A stretch of 56,533 nucleotides of DNA from Thiodiazotropha sp040507005 (GTDB lineage Bacteria; Pseudomonadota; Gammaproteobacteria; Chromatiales; Chromatiaceae): contig JBEVVS010000077.1 in NCBI GenBank assembly GCA_040507005.1, forward strand, positions 1 to 56,533, in the 5' to 3' direction. Shown here one piece after another: positions 14,622-26,696 of this stretch (position 1 is its first letter; every line of letters begins with the position of its first letter). The notes beneath the pieces were generated by a model that had not been told where the DNA came from, searched no databases, and saw only the letters and a list, made by a program, of their open reading frames with translations. The position numbers and the translations under genes are program-made.

Positions 14622-16850
14622 TTATTTAGCATTGGCTTTAGCTAACTTCGTAACCTGGATTTCAGCCATACCCTGATTGTTTCTGTAGTAGGCAAAAACC
14701 CCCTTGAGACAGACATCGCACAGGGTGTCATTGACATAGAAATACAGAGGCCCATCGTATTTCGCCGTGAATGTCCCTGCGCGTCCCACCGCCACCTGTT
14801 GTCGACCGCCGATATTGGCTATCAGCTTGAACCAGCCCTGGTTGGGGGTGTTGCTGTCATCCCTGTAACGTTGGGAAAGCGAGACGAGTTTATGCAGGCG
14901 CCCCGGCTCATCCACGTATCCATCGGCCGTTGCTGGAATGCCCCAGTCGTTCCAGCCAATATCTCTGGTGACCTGTACCTTATAGGATACCCCTTTCTCT
15001 ACGCTGATCCCCGTGGCGTACCAGGGATTGCAGGTGTGGAAGTCATTGAGGGTCAAACCCTCCTCTGGAAGGGGGTTGAAGCTGACCTTCTCAGTGACAC
15101 ATGTATCCCTGTTGGGTGGCAGGATGAACATATTGCCGATCCAAAACAGTATCAGCAGTGTAAGAAAACCAAATACCGCCGAGGGAAAGATATATTGACG
15201 CACTGAATCCCGCATCCCCTTGGGGACGTAGAATTTCTTGATCAAATCCACGCTGGATTCCAATAACGTTTCTGTTGGCTTATGAGTGGTTGCGCTACAG
15301 GTCAGGTTCCAGCCGGATAGCCCCAGGTATTGGGTATGCTTGCGCAGATAGCGACGGAAGAACAGCAATAAAGTGAAGATCACTGCCAGGGCGACAACTA
15401 ACCACCAGCGGCCACTGAAGGCGTAGAGCCATTTTTCCGGGAATCCAGCCATGTATTCCGATATGAAGGTGGGAAAGATCTCGAAGACGCCGCGCCACCC
15501 TTCAGACAGGGGTAAAGGCATGGCGCCGAATCTTCTTAGAGATAGCAGTGTACCGATGGTTGCCATGAGCAGCAGGAAATAGACAACCCGACGCCACCAG
15601 ACATCCTTGGCGGCCAGGCCCTGTACCTTTACCCGCTCGTCCGGCTGGCCGTCGATGGCATGGGGCTTGCCGGTTGTGGCTACCGAGTAGTGTTTGCCGA
15701 ACACCACGGGGGCGTAGTCTTCGGTCACCTGTTCGATGCGCCGGAATGCCGATTCGTGAACCAGCAGAGGCGCATTCGCCTCCGCGCAGATCTCATCCAC
15801 ATGCCGGGGTTTGTAGCGGTAGTAGGAGGCCAGGCCAGCCCGGGAGTCATAGATCTTGCCGGTGACATTGGCCTGTTCCTCCGCCTCTGTGCGTGCGGAG
15901 TCCAATAATTCCAGGCCGCAGCCTTTTGCTTTCTCCATCATCCAGTGGAGTGAGACGTAGGCCATCTCATCCTTGGCATAGCCACCACCCACATTGGAGT
16001 GAACGCCGGAGAACCACACCTGTTCCACCTCCTGGCCTTTAATCCTTAATGATTCGTCCCACATCCGAGGATGGAAGGTGTGTCTCTCATCGTCCAGGGA
16101 GAGGGCATGAAAGTTGCTGGTGGCAATGGGGTAGCGGTCGTAGCTGTAGAAGCGGAATTTGAACAGCCAGTCCAGGAACTCGGTCAGCTCGTCGATGGGA
16201 AGGCCTATCGCGTCGACGGTATCCCATACGCCGATGAAACGGATCACCGGCCGGTAGGCCAGATCGTCCTCTGGAATCTCTTCGTCCGCCTCTTTTTTCT
16301 GCGTTTCCGCCGACACTACCTCAGACAAAGACTTGTGGCTCAAATCCCGGTAGGCCCGAACCAACTGTTTGATCGATAGTGTCTGCGCCTGTTTGAGTGC
16401 TGGAGAGGACTTTTCCGGTTTGTCCGCCTTGCGAATCTCTCTGCGCCACTGCAGGTATCGCTCCATGGCGCGTTCAATGCGTTCATGAGTTACGTCCGGA
16501 TCCCCATGTGCCTTGGCCACGCCGCACACGGTCACCATGTAGGCCAAGGCCCTGACGGTAAAGGCGCCGCGGCTGAAACCGAGCAGATAGATATCGTCGC
16601 CGGGGCGATAGTTATGCACCAGAAAGTGGTACATTTCGAGGATGTTGACCTTCAGACCCAAACCGAAAGCGCCACCCAACAAGCGAAACAGTTTCAAGGC
16701 CTGGGTGCCGACACCGTCTTGATAGAAGGTCAGTTGTTGGTGTTTCGGATCGGTATTGACCGCCTTGTAAAAGCGCCAGACATTGGTGCCCCGCGCTTTG
16801 CCTCCACTGTTCCCTGTGCCGTCCGAGCATAAAACGAGTTTCCTGCTCAT
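14622..16850 (-). CDS. DUF2235 alpha/beta hydrolase (Tle1-like) with membrane segments
   Basis: A 742-residue protein. Residues 1-395 are a DUF2235 hydrolase: KLVLCSDGTGN, YQDGVGT, GFSRGA with nucleophile Ser93, GVWDTVDAIG with Asp210/213 and SGVHSNVGGGY with His284. Related Tle1 enzymes are type VI secretion phospholipases. Here three membrane spans follow (about 421-437, 482-498, 555-577), then a 165-residue beta-rich C-terminal domain (SVEKGVSYKVQVTRDIGWND, VAVGRAGTFTAKYDGPLYFY) that could be periplasmic. No secretion-system gene or VgrG lies nearby, so a housekeeping or defence role fits as well as an effector role. It is convergent with the TIR gene, 16 bases apart. Confidence 0.85.
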   Translation of the reverse strand: MSRKLVLCSDGTGNSGGKARGTNVWRFYKAVNTDPKHQQLTFYQDGVGTQALKLFRLLGGAFGLGLKVNILEMYHFLVHNYRPGDDIYLLGFSRGAFTVRALAYMVTVCGVAKAHGDPDVTHERIERAMERYLQWRREIRKADKPEKSSPALKQAQTLSIKQLVRAYRDLSHKSLSEVVSAETQKKEADEEIPEDDLAYRPVIRFIGVWDTVDAIGLPIDELTEFLDWLFKFRFYSYDRYPIATSNFHALSLDDERHTFHPRMWDESLRIKGQEVEQVWFSGVHSNVGGGYAKDEMAYVSLHWMMEKAKGCGLELLDSARTEAEEQANVTGKIYDSRAGLASYYRYKPRHVDEICAEANAPLLVHESAFRRIEQVTEDYAPVVFGKHYSVATTGKPHAIDGQPDERVKVQGLAAKDVWWRRVVYFLLLMATIGTLLSLRRFGAMPLPLSEGWRGVFEIFPTFISEYMAGFPEKWLYAFSGRWWLVVALAVIFTLLLFFRRYLRKHTQYLGLSGWNLTCSATTHKPTETLLESSVDLIKKFYVPKGMRDSVRQYIFPSAVFGFLTLLILFWIGNMFILPPNRDTCVTEKVSFNPLPEEGLTLNDFHTCNPWYATGISVEKGVSYKVQVTRDIGWNDWGIPATADGYVDEPGRLHKLVSLSQRYRDDSNTPNQGWFKLIANIGGRQQVAVGRAGTFTAKYDGPLYFYVNDTLCDVCLKGVFAYYRNNQGMAEIQVTKLAKANAK

Positions 16851-17028
16851 ACGCAGACTCCTTGGTCTATTTTTTAATCCCTGTGTGCGATCACTGCCTG
16901 CCCCTGTTTGAGCATAGACGAATCGTAATGGATCAGAAGAAAAATCAAGCTTGCAAGCGTCTTTTGGAATTGATCAGGGTGCTGGGCGGTGGGACGGGGG
17001 CTCCATGGCGGCCCCTGTTTTACAGGCC

Positions 17029-17676
17029 CTAGCAAACAGCCTCTTCGGAATTCGTTTTTTGCTTAGTATCCAACATCCCCTGATGTTCGATAAAAGCGAC
17101 GATTTCATCCAAACCCTGTTTGCTTTTCATGTTAGAGAACACAAAAGGCTTGTCACCGCGCATCTTCAAGGTGTCCCGTTTCATCACATCAAGGGATGCG
17201 CCGACATAGGGGGCGAGGTCGATCTTGTTGATGATCAGCAGGTCGGAGCGGGTAATTCCCGGCCCTCCCTTGCGGGGCATCTTTTCACCTTCGGCCACGT
17301 CCAAAACGTAGATGGTGAGATCCGCCAGTTCGGGACTGAATGTGGCGCTTAGGTTGTCGCCACCGCTTTCGATAAAGACTACATCCAGCTCCGGGAAGCT
17401 GTTGCAGAGATCCTCAACTGCGGCCAGGTTCATGGACGCATCCTCGCGGATGGCGGTGTGGGGACAGCCGCCGGTCTCCACGCCGATGATACGCTCCGCC
17501 TCCAGGGCTTGGGCCTCGGTGAGGATGCGGGCGTCTTCCTGGGTGTAGATGTCGTTGGTGACCACGGCGATTTCGTACTTCTCGCGCAGTTGCTTGCAGA
17601 GCACTTCGAGGAGCGCGGTCTTGCCGGAGCCTACCGGGCCGCCGACGCCGACTCTGAGGGGGGAGGGTTTGTTCAT
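17029..17676 (-). CDS. ureG: Urease accessory GTPase UreG
   Basis: A 215-residue GTPase that drives nickel insertion into urease. Visible motifs are the P-loop GVGGPVGSGKTALL, NDIYTQEDA, the metal-binding CPH (ETGGCPHTAIREDAS), FIESGGDNLSATFSPELAD and the base-specifying NKIDLAPYVG. I prefer the ATG at 17676 (MNKPSPLRVG) with GAGTGAG upstream; a GTG at 17688 would add four residues. It is the last gene of the urt-ure operon on the - strand. Confidence 0.96.
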   Translation of the reverse strand: MNKPSPLRVGVGGPVGSGKTALLEVLCKQLREKYEIAVVTNDIYTQEDARILTEAQALEAERIIGVETGGCPHTAIREDASMNLAAVEDLCNSFPELDVVFIESGGDNLSATFSPELADLTIYVLDVAEGEKMPRKGGPGITRSDLLIINKIDLAPYVGASLDVMKRDTLKMRGDKPFVFSNMKSKQGLDEIVAFIEHQGMLDTKQKTNSEEAVC

Positions 17677-17688
17677 GGCTTTTCTCAC

Positions 17689-18375
17689 TCAAGATCGATA
17701 GATGCGTGTGTATTGGGTTTCGTGCAGACTGCTGGCGATGGCCTGGGCGGTGGATGATGCGCCGATCATCTCATCCGGGAGATCCATGCCGGTTGCCACT
17801 GTCCGGGGTATGGCAGTGGTCAGCTCCGCGATGATCTTCTGCCCCATGGTCTGACCCAGGGGGATGATCTTCACCCCGGCCAGGGTGATGTTCTCCAGCC
17901 AGCCCCAGAGGTAGGCGGCGGCCGCTTCCCGGGGGGGAATGCGCCAATAGTGAGCGGCGTGGGCGAAAGCGGCGAGTTGGCACTGTCTCAACAGCGGCAG
18001 CTGTTCGGCAGTGATAGGGATACCCAGTTCCGGCAGCAGCGAGGCCATGGCCCGGCCCCGGTTGCGCTCCTCCAGGCGAAGCTCCCCGGTCTCCCGGCTG
18101 GCCAGCAGGTAGCGGCTCCAGTAGCCGAGGGCCTGGTTGTCTTCACGGGCCGCGGCATCGTAGAGACGGATCAGCAGGGGTGTCTCCAGGTAGGTCATGC
18201 TGCTCTCGAGCAGGCTTTCGATCCAGTCCTTGAGGGATGTTGCATCGCTCACCCAGCCGCACTCCACCGCCCACTCCAGGCCCTGGGAGTAGGTGAACGC
18301 CCCCACTGGCAGGGAGGGGCTGACCAGCTGCAGCAGGCGCAGCCGGGAGAGTTGCTCGTCAGTGGTGATGGGCAT
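17689..18375 (-). CDS. ureF: Urease accessory protein UreF
   Basis: A 228-residue protein with the UreF pattern: LQLVSPSLPVGAFTYSQGLE, the helical middle part (LRLEERNRGRAMASLLPELG) and C-terminal WLENITLAGVKIIPLGQT. UreF links UreD to UreG and acts as a fidelity factor in urease maturation. The ATG at 18375 is preceded by GGAGAGG. The gene then overlaps the 3' end of ureE by 17 bases. Longer in-frame starts at 18387 and 18429 are possible but lie deeper in ureE. Confidence 0.93.
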   Translation of the reverse strand: MPITTDEQLSRLRLLQLVSPSLPVGAFTYSQGLEWAVECGWVSDATSLKDWIESLLESSMTYLETPLLIRLYDAAAREDNQALGYWSRYLLASRETGELRLEERNRGRAMASLLPELGIPITAEQLPLLRQCQLAAFAHAAHYWRIPPREAAAAYLWGWLENITLAGVKIIPLGQTMGQKIIAELTTAIPRTVATGMDLPDEMIGASSTAQAIASSLHETQYTRIYRS

Positions 18376-18841
18376 GCTCCTCTCCATGAGAGTGGCTGTG
18401 ACGCTGACCCTTCTCCGCGCTGCCGCCATAGGCGCCGGGTTCGGGTTCGAAAGGGGCCTGGATGAGGGTCACTTCCAGACCGAGTCCGCGCAGCATATCG
18501 TCGAGCACATGGTCGTGGAGATAGCTCACCCGTCCTGGTTCGATCTGGATCGATACATGGCGGTTGCCCAGGTGGTAACAGGCCCTTGAGATCAGGTGGG
18601 GGTCGTCGCTGACGATGCAGGAGAGCGTCTCGTCAGCCGCCTTTACCAATACCGTGATACCGCTTTCGCCACGCAACAGATCCCCATCCTTCAGGGTTGT
18701 ACCACGGGCCAGAAACAGCCCTGCGTCCTGGCCACTGTCCAGGGTGACCCGCAGCCGGCTCTTGATGCGGCTGTGCAGGGGCAGGGTGAGGGTGGTATCG
18801 ATGGTATCGGTGTGGTCGCACTTTTCGGTGAGTTTGATCAT
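18359..18841 (-). CDS. ureE: Urease nickel chaperone UreE
   Basis: A 160-residue protein that stores nickel and hands it to UreG. The N-terminal barrel (LTLPLHSRIKSRLRVTLDSG, GLFLARGTTLKDGD) and metal-binding half (CYHLGNRHVSIQIE, YLHDHVLDDMLRGLGLEV) are complete. The C-terminus is histidine-rich (RHSHSHGEEHAHHH), the nickel-binding tail of many UreE proteins. It follows ureC by 14 bases and overlaps ureF. Confidence 0.95.
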   Translation of the reverse strand: MIKLTEKCDHTDTIDTTLTLPLHSRIKSRLRVTLDSGQDAGLFLARGTTLKDGDLLRGESGITVLVKAADETLSCIVSDDPHLISRACYHLGNRHVSIQIEPGRVSYLHDHVLDDMLRGLGLEVTLIQAPFEPEPGAYGGSAEKGQRHSHSHGEEHAHHH

Positions 18842-18855
18842 GGTCCTATTGCCCT

Positions 18856-21194
<2,339 letters not shown>

Positions 21195-21204
21195 TGATCT
21201 ATCC

Positions 21205-22038
21205 TCAAGTGTTCCAGATGCGTGGGACGGAAGGAGAACGATTCAGTAGCGCCGGCCGCAGGGCCTTCCAGATTTCGATGAACAGGCGCCGGGCCATCTC
21301 CGTGGAGTCGCCCAGGTAGCGGGCGATGAGCAGGCCATCCACCTGGGTGATGCCCAGTTGGCGGTGGTTTTGTTCGGGGATCAGGTCGCGCAGTTGCCCG
21401 GCCAATGTTTCGTCCTGGGTGGTGGCGTAGAGGCTGGCAAATACCGGTTTGCCGCGCAGCCCGGCCGCGGCATCCAAATCCTTTGAGCTGTCGATGGTGA
21501 GGCGTTCATGCAGCAGTGGCACACCGTCCCGCGACAGGCTGAATCTGAACAGGGCGCTGCCGCGATCGAAGCGCTCAGCGATGGCCGGGCGACCGAGGCA
21601 GTTGATCTCCCAGCCGATAAATTTGGCATCATCCCTGAGGTCGACCCGGGTGGAGAGTTCCGCCCTGGCGCCGGGGAAGAGGATGTTCTCCTGGGGCAGC
21701 CACTCCAGGCAGCCGTCGGTCACCTTGAGATACTGGTGCTGTGCGGCGTCGGGTCCGATGGAGTGGTAGAACTTGGTTGCCCCCGGGGTAGTTACCAGGG
21801 CTGAGGCCTCTGCTCCCACTTCAGTCCGAATATCGATCCGGTCTCCGCCGGCGACACCACCGGGTGGATGCAGCAGATAGACATGACAGAGATCCCCCTC
21901 GGGGTAGAAGGGCCGCTGCACCGCAACCGGACCCTTGTGACCGCGCTTGGCAAGTACCGTGCGTTGGGGAGTCTTGCGAAAACCCAGCCGCAGCGCCGCA
22001 TGCCAGCCGTTGTCGATCCGTTCAGCCGCGCAGTCCAT
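21205..22038 (-). CDS. ureD: Urease accessory protein UreD
   Basis: A 277-residue scaffold protein that binds apo-urease and takes part in nickel delivery. Motifs: GWHAALRLGFRKTPQRTVLA, GPVAVQRPFYPEGDLCHVYL, HPPGGVAGGD, TTPGATKFYHS and WLPQENILF. I start at ATG 22038, which gives a family-typical N-terminus; an in-frame start at 22098 would translate an intergenic repeat. No strong ribosome binding site is visible before 22038, so repeat insertion may have altered the leader. It follows urtE by 216 bases on the same strand. Confidence 0.93.
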   Translation of the reverse strand: MDCAAERIDNGWHAALRLGFRKTPQRTVLAKRGHKGPVAVQRPFYPEGDLCHVYLLHPPGGVAGGDRIDIRTEVGAEASALVTTPGATKFYHSIGPDAAQHQYLKVTDGCLEWLPQENILFPGARAELSTRVDLRDDAKFIGWEINCLGRPAIAERFDRGSALFRFSLSRDGVPLLHERLTIDSSKDLDAAAGLRGKPVFASLYATTQDETLAGQLRDLIPEQNHRQLGITQVDGLLIARYLGDSTEMARRLFIEIWKALRPALLNRSPSVPRIWNT

Positions 22039-22064
22039 TGGGAGGTATCCGGGAAGAAGGAAAA

Positions 22065-22221
22065 GTCCGCAAATGAACGCGAATGAACGCAAACGCATGC
22101 GACATGGAGTTCACTGTATTGTCCGCACATGAACGCAAATAAACGCAAATGAGAAGAGAATGCCTCGAGTAATTCGTATGAATTAGTCCTGATTTGCGTT
22201 CATTCGCGTTCATTTGCGGAC
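22065..22221. repeat. Dispersed inverted-repeat element between urtE and ureD
   Basis: Two perfect 29-bp arms (22065-22093 and 22193-22221) face each other across 99 bp. Each arm is built from near-repeats of AATGAACGC. A third, imperfect copy lies in direct orientation at 22121-22149. Elements of this look (GCGTTCATTTGCGGA family) recur in many bacterial genomes and behave like MITE or REP-type intergenic repeats; that is from memory, not a search. It could form a long mRNA hairpin between transporter and urease genes. No open frame inside. Confidence 0.85.
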
Positions 22222-22254
22222 CATTTTTTGATCTGAAGGCTGAGCCATATTTAT

Positions 22255-22950
22255 TCACACCGTGAGGTACTGACGAATGAGTTCATCATCGAGCTGGTTT
22301 ATTTCTCCAGCGGCTACGTGGCGGCCCCGGTCGAGGATGCAGAAGTGGTCCGCCACTTTGCGGGCGAAGGGGAGCTTCTGTTCCACCAGCAGTACGGTAA
22401 GGCCGATCTCCCGGTTGAGGCGCAGGATGATGTCGCCGATCTCATGCACGATATTGGGTTGGATGCCCTCGGTGGGCTCGTCCAGGATCAGCAGCTTGGG
22501 GTCCACCACCAGGGCGCGGCCGATGGCGAGCTGTTGCTGCTGGCCGCCGGAGAGATCGCCCCCCTTGCGCCCCAACATCTCCTTGAGTACCGGGAAGAGT
22601 TCGAAGATGAAGTTGGGGATCTGCTTGGCCTTGTCTTTACGTACCGGCAGGCCGATGCGCAGGTTCTCCTCCACCGTCAGCATGGGGAAGATCTGCCGTC
22701 CCTGGGGCACGTAGCCTATACCCAGCGGGGCGCGCCGTTCGGCGATCTGGCGGCCTAGATCGGCGCCGTCGAAGCGGATCACCCCCGATTTGATGGCTAG
22801 CAGCCCCATCACACACTGCAGCAGGGTGGTCTTGCCTACACCGTTGCGTCCCATCAGGCAGGTGCACTGGCCTTCCGGGACCTCCAGGTCCAGGTCCCAT
22901 AGTGTGTGGGATTCACCGTAGTATTGATTCAGCTTTTCTACCTTCAGCAT
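22255..22950 (-). CDS. urtE: Urea ABC transporter ATPase UrtE
   Basis: A 231-residue ATPase of the LivF/UrtE type that energises urea import. It has Walker A GRNGVGKTT, the Q-loop in GYVPQGRQIFPMLTVEENLR, signature LSGGQQQQLAIGRAL, Walker B LLILDEPTEGIQ and switch His or Gln in LLVEQ. The ATG at 22950 begins MLKVEKLNQYYGE one base after the urtD stop; the longer upstream frame lies inside urtD. It is the last transporter gene of the operon. Confidence 0.95.
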   Translation of the reverse strand: MLKVEKLNQYYGESHTLWDLDLEVPEGQCTCLMGRNGVGKTTLLQCVMGLLAIKSGVIRFDGADLGRQIAERRAPLGIGYVPQGRQIFPMLTVEENLRIGLPVRKDKAKQIPNFIFELFPVLKEMLGRKGGDLSGGQQQQLAIGRALVVDPKLLILDEPTEGIQPNIVHEIGDIILRLNREIGLTVLLVEQKLPFARKVADHFCILDRGRHVAAGEINQLDDELIRQYLTV

Positions 22951-22951
22951 C

Positions 22952-23778
<827 letters not shown>

Positions 23779-23782
<4 letters not shown>

Positions 23783-24858
23783 GATCCGGACCTCCTGCGC
23801 TGCAGCAGTCCGATCACCCCCTTGGGCAGAAAGATGGTGACCAGGACGAACAGGGCACCGAGGGCGAACAGCCATACCTCCGGCAGCGCGGCGGTGAAAT
23901 AGGTCTTGCCGTAGTTGACCATCAAGGCCCCCGCCGCCGCGCCGTAGAGGGTGGCGCGACCGCCAACCGCCACCCAGATAACCATCTCGATGGAGTTCAG
24001 CGGCGAGAACTCGCCGGGATTGATGATACCGACCTGGGGCACATAGAGGGCCCCGGCGATACCCGCCAGCACCGCGGAGAAGGTGAAGATCGCCAGCTTC
24101 ACATGCTCCACCTTGTAGCCGGTGAAACGGGTGCGGTCCTCGGCGTCACGGATCGCCACCGCCACCCGGCCCAGGCGCGAGTTGACCACCGCGCGACAGG
24201 CGAGATAGCCCAGTCCCAGGGCCAGGGCGCTGGTGATATAGAGGGCACTGCGGGTGGTGTCGGCCTGCAGGCTGAAGCCGAGGATATCCTTGAAGTCGGT
24301 GAGGCCGTTATTGCCGCCAAAGCCCATTTCGTTACGGAAGAAGGCGAGCATCAGGGCATAGGTCAGGGCCTGGGTGATGATGGAGAGATAGACCCCGGTC
24401 ACCCGGGAGCGGAAGGCGAGCCAGCCGAAGACGAAGGCGAGCAGGCCGGGGACCAGCATCACCATCAGCATGGCGAACCAGAACATGTCGAAGCCGTACC
24501 AGAACCAGGGCAGGCTCTCCCAGTTGAGGAAGACCATGAAGTCGGGCAGTTCCGGGTTGCCGTAGACCCCCCGGTCGCCGATCTGGCGCATCAGGTACAT
24601 GCCCATGGCGTAGCCGCCGAGGGCGAAGAAGGCGCCGTGTCCCAGGCTGAGGATGCCCAGGTAGCCCCAGGCAAGGTCAATCGCCATCGCCAGCAGGGCA
24701 AAGGTGAGATACTTGCCCAGCAGGGTGACGGTATAGGTGGTGAGGTGGAGCGGATTGTCCGCGGGCAGCAGGTTGAGCAGTGGCACCAGCAGGGTCGCCA
24801 GTGCCAGCAGGATCAGAAAGATCTGTCCGCCACGGTCGTTTTTCAAAAGTCCGATCAT
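23779..24858 (-). CDS. urtC: Urea ABC transporter permease UrtC
   Basis: A 359-residue inner-membrane permease of the LivM family with about nine to ten spans. Family motifs are WGYLGILSLGHGAFFALGGY near residues 65-85, SIITQALTYALMLAFFRNEM and AIRDAEDRTRFTGYKVEHVK. It contains the long loop after span 3 (RQIGDRGVYGNPELPDFMVF) seen in UrtC but not in amino-acid LivM. It forms the channel with UrtB. It follows urtB by three bases. Confidence 0.95.
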
Positions 24859-24861
24859 GGA

Positions 24862-26484
24862 TCAACCCTCCGCCGCGCGGCCCTTCTGGGGGAAGAGTCC
24901 CCGTGGCCGTTTCTGGATGAAGAGGATGATGAAGACCAGCACCAGGATCTTTGCCAGCACCGCCCCCGACCAGGGTTCGAGGAACTTGTTGGCCACACCC
25001 AGGGTCATGCCGCCTACCAGGGTGCCCCAGAGGTTGCCCACGCCGCCGAAGACCACCACCATGAAGCTGTCGATGATGTAGGACTGACCCAGGTTGGGTC
25101 CCACGTTGGTGAGCTGGCTCAGGGCCACACCGGCGACTCCGGCGATGCCCGAACCGAGACCGAAGGTCATGGCGTCCACCCACTCGGAGCGTACCCCCAT
25201 GGCGCGGGCCATGGCCCGGTTCTGGGAAACCGCGCGCACCTGCAGCCCGAGCCTGGTCCGCTTCAGCACCACAAAAAGGGCGGCGAAGACAAGCAGACAG
25301 AAGAGGATGATGTAGAGCCGGTTCATGGTCAGGGAGAGGGCGCTGTTGATCTCCCAGGTGCCGCTCATCCAGGCCGGGGTCTCCACCGAACGGTTGAGGG
25401 GTGAGAAGATCGATCGTACCGTCTGTTGCAGGATCAGGCTGATGCCGAAGGTGGCGAGCAGGGTCTCCAGGGTGCGGCCGTAGAGAAAGCGGATCACCCC
25501 CCGTTCGATGGCGATGCCTACCAATCCGGAGACGACGAAGGCCGCCGGGATGGCGACGATCACCGAGGCGGCGATGTTGTCCGGCATCAGCAGCTGGATC
25601 ACATAGGTGGTATAGGCACCGATCATGATCAGCTCGCCGTGGGCCATGTTGATCACCCCCATGACACCGAAGGTGATGGCCAGTCCGATGGCGGCGAGGA
25701 CCAGCACCGAGCCCAGGCTGAGGCCGAAGAAGAGGTTTTCCACCAGGCTGTAGAGTTGCAGTTTGGCGTCGATGTTGTTCAATACCCTGTCGATCTCGGC
25801 GCTGAATGCCTTGTCATCGGTGTTCTGCTTCAGCTTTTTCAGACCGTTGCGTACCGCGGGATGGATATTGCCGTCCAGGGTCTCGACGGCGGCCATGCGT
25901 GCAGATTCGTCCTCTGCGTCGAGGTTGGCCAGGGCGATGACGATCGCCATCGCATCCCGTACCTCGGCATCACTCTCCTTTTCCAGCAGGGGTTCGATAA
26001 GGGCGGCATATTCGGCCTTTGGCCGGTCGAGCATCTGGTTGACCGCGGCGAGTCGTTTTTCCCCATCGGGACTGCGCAGTTCCGCCACCGCGAGGGCGCT
26101 GCGTATCTGGCTGCGGAGTCTGTTGTTGAGTGAGATCTTCTTGATCTTGCGCTTGCTGAGAGTTCCCAGGGATTGATGGTTCAGGGCATCGCTGACCTGG
26201 TAACCCTCCTTACTCTTCTCGCCGATGATTACCAGTTGTTTATCTTTCTTGATGTAGTAGAGGCGGCTGTTCAACAGGGCCTTGAGCAATGCCACGGCAG
26301 GTTCGCCGGCATCCCGGGTGAGCAGCTCAACGGCCTGGGACTTGTCGCTGAACTTTCTCGACTTCAGAAGTTCGCCCGCCCTCTCCAACGCACCGATCTC
26401 GTCTTCCGCCAGGGAGACTGCCAAGGGTGCGCCGCTCAGCAAGCTGGCCAGTAACAGCCATTTGATTAACTTGATAATGGACAT
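24862..26484 (-). CDS. urtB: Urea ABC transporter permease UrtB, long form
   Basis: A 540-residue protein. Residues 1-26 form a signal peptide (LLLASLLSGAPLAVSLA). Residues about 30-240 are a soluble, probably periplasmic helical region with HEAT-like character (VELLTRDAGEPAVALLKALL, AVRNGLKKLKQNTDDKAFSA). Residues 245-540 are the LivH-type permease (GVMGVINMAHGELIMIGAYT, ERGVIRFLYGRTLETLLATF, RAMGVRSEWVDAMTFGLGSG). This extended form is normal for proteobacterial UrtB. ATG 26484 begins at the signal peptide; the frame further upstream is intergenic. It is the first gene of the - strand operon. Confidence 0.93.
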   Translation of the reverse strand: MSIIKLIKWLLLASLLSGAPLAVSLAEDEIGALERAGELLKSRKFSDKSQAVELLTRDAGEPAVALLKALLNSRLYYIKKDKQLVIIGEKSKEGYQVSDALNHQSLGTLSKRKIKKISLNNRLRSQIRSALAVAELRSPDGEKRLAAVNQMLDRPKAEYAALIEPLLEKESDAEVRDAMAIVIALANLDAEDESARMAAVETLDGNIHPAVRNGLKKLKQNTDDKAFSAEIDRVLNNIDAKLQLYSLVENLFFGLSLGSVLVLAAIGLAITFGVMGVINMAHGELIMIGAYTTYVIQLLMPDNIAASVIVAIPAAFVVSGLVGIAIERGVIRFLYGRTLETLLATFGISLILQQTVRSIFSPLNRSVETPAWMSGTWEINSALSLTMNRLYIILFCLLVFAALFVVLKRTRLGLQVRAVSQNRAMARAMGVRSEWVDAMTFGLGSGIAGVAGVALSQLTNVGPNLGQSYIIDSFMVVVFGGVGNLWGTLVGGMTLGVANKFLEPWSGAVLAKILVLVFIILFIQKRPRGLFPQKGRAAEG

Positions 26485-26618
26485 ATCTGTTTTGTGTGTT
26501 GCGCTTCTCTGATAATTGGCACCGGAATTGCACTTGCTGTAGCAGGTAAATTTCGTTTTGTGCCGCCAGTATCGGGTGGTAGCTGCCCCGTCACTATTCG
26601 GCGATGCACTCATTCGGA

Positions 26619-26634
26619 TACGTCAAATGACGTA
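26619..26634. promoter_or_regulatory. Palindromic operator upstream of urtB
   Basis: TACGTCAAATGACGTA is a perfect palindrome (7-bp arms around AA), 135 bp upstream of the urtB start. A 14/16 match occurs at 31245-31260 before the porin-urtA genes. I saw no third copy in the window. The LuxR-type response regulator encoded between the two sites is the obvious candidate binder. A sigma70 promoter between the site and urtB was not clear by eye. Confidence 0.6.
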
Positions 26635-26696
26635 TAGCGGGGAGTTGAGGGGTGTTGGATAGTCTGCCAGGGTTTCTACTCACAATAGCCCGCGCC

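Noticed and set aside
14622..16850. DUF2235 protein as a type VI secretion effector
   Set aside because: No VgrG, PAAR, Hcp, immunity or adaptor gene is adjacent and the protein has its own membrane spans.
22038..22098. Longer UreD with an N-terminal signal-like sequence
   Set aside because: The extra residues are encoded by the intergenic repeat; UreD is cytosolic and the start at 22038 fits the family.
24103..25404. A 433-codon open frame on + opposite urtC and urtB
   Set aside because: Low-complexity Gln/His/Gly-rich translation lying over two well-supported permease genes; an antisense shadow.
24862..26484. UrtB N-terminal extension as a novel fusion
   Set aside because: Long UrtB proteins with this soluble N-terminal region are normal in proteobacteria.
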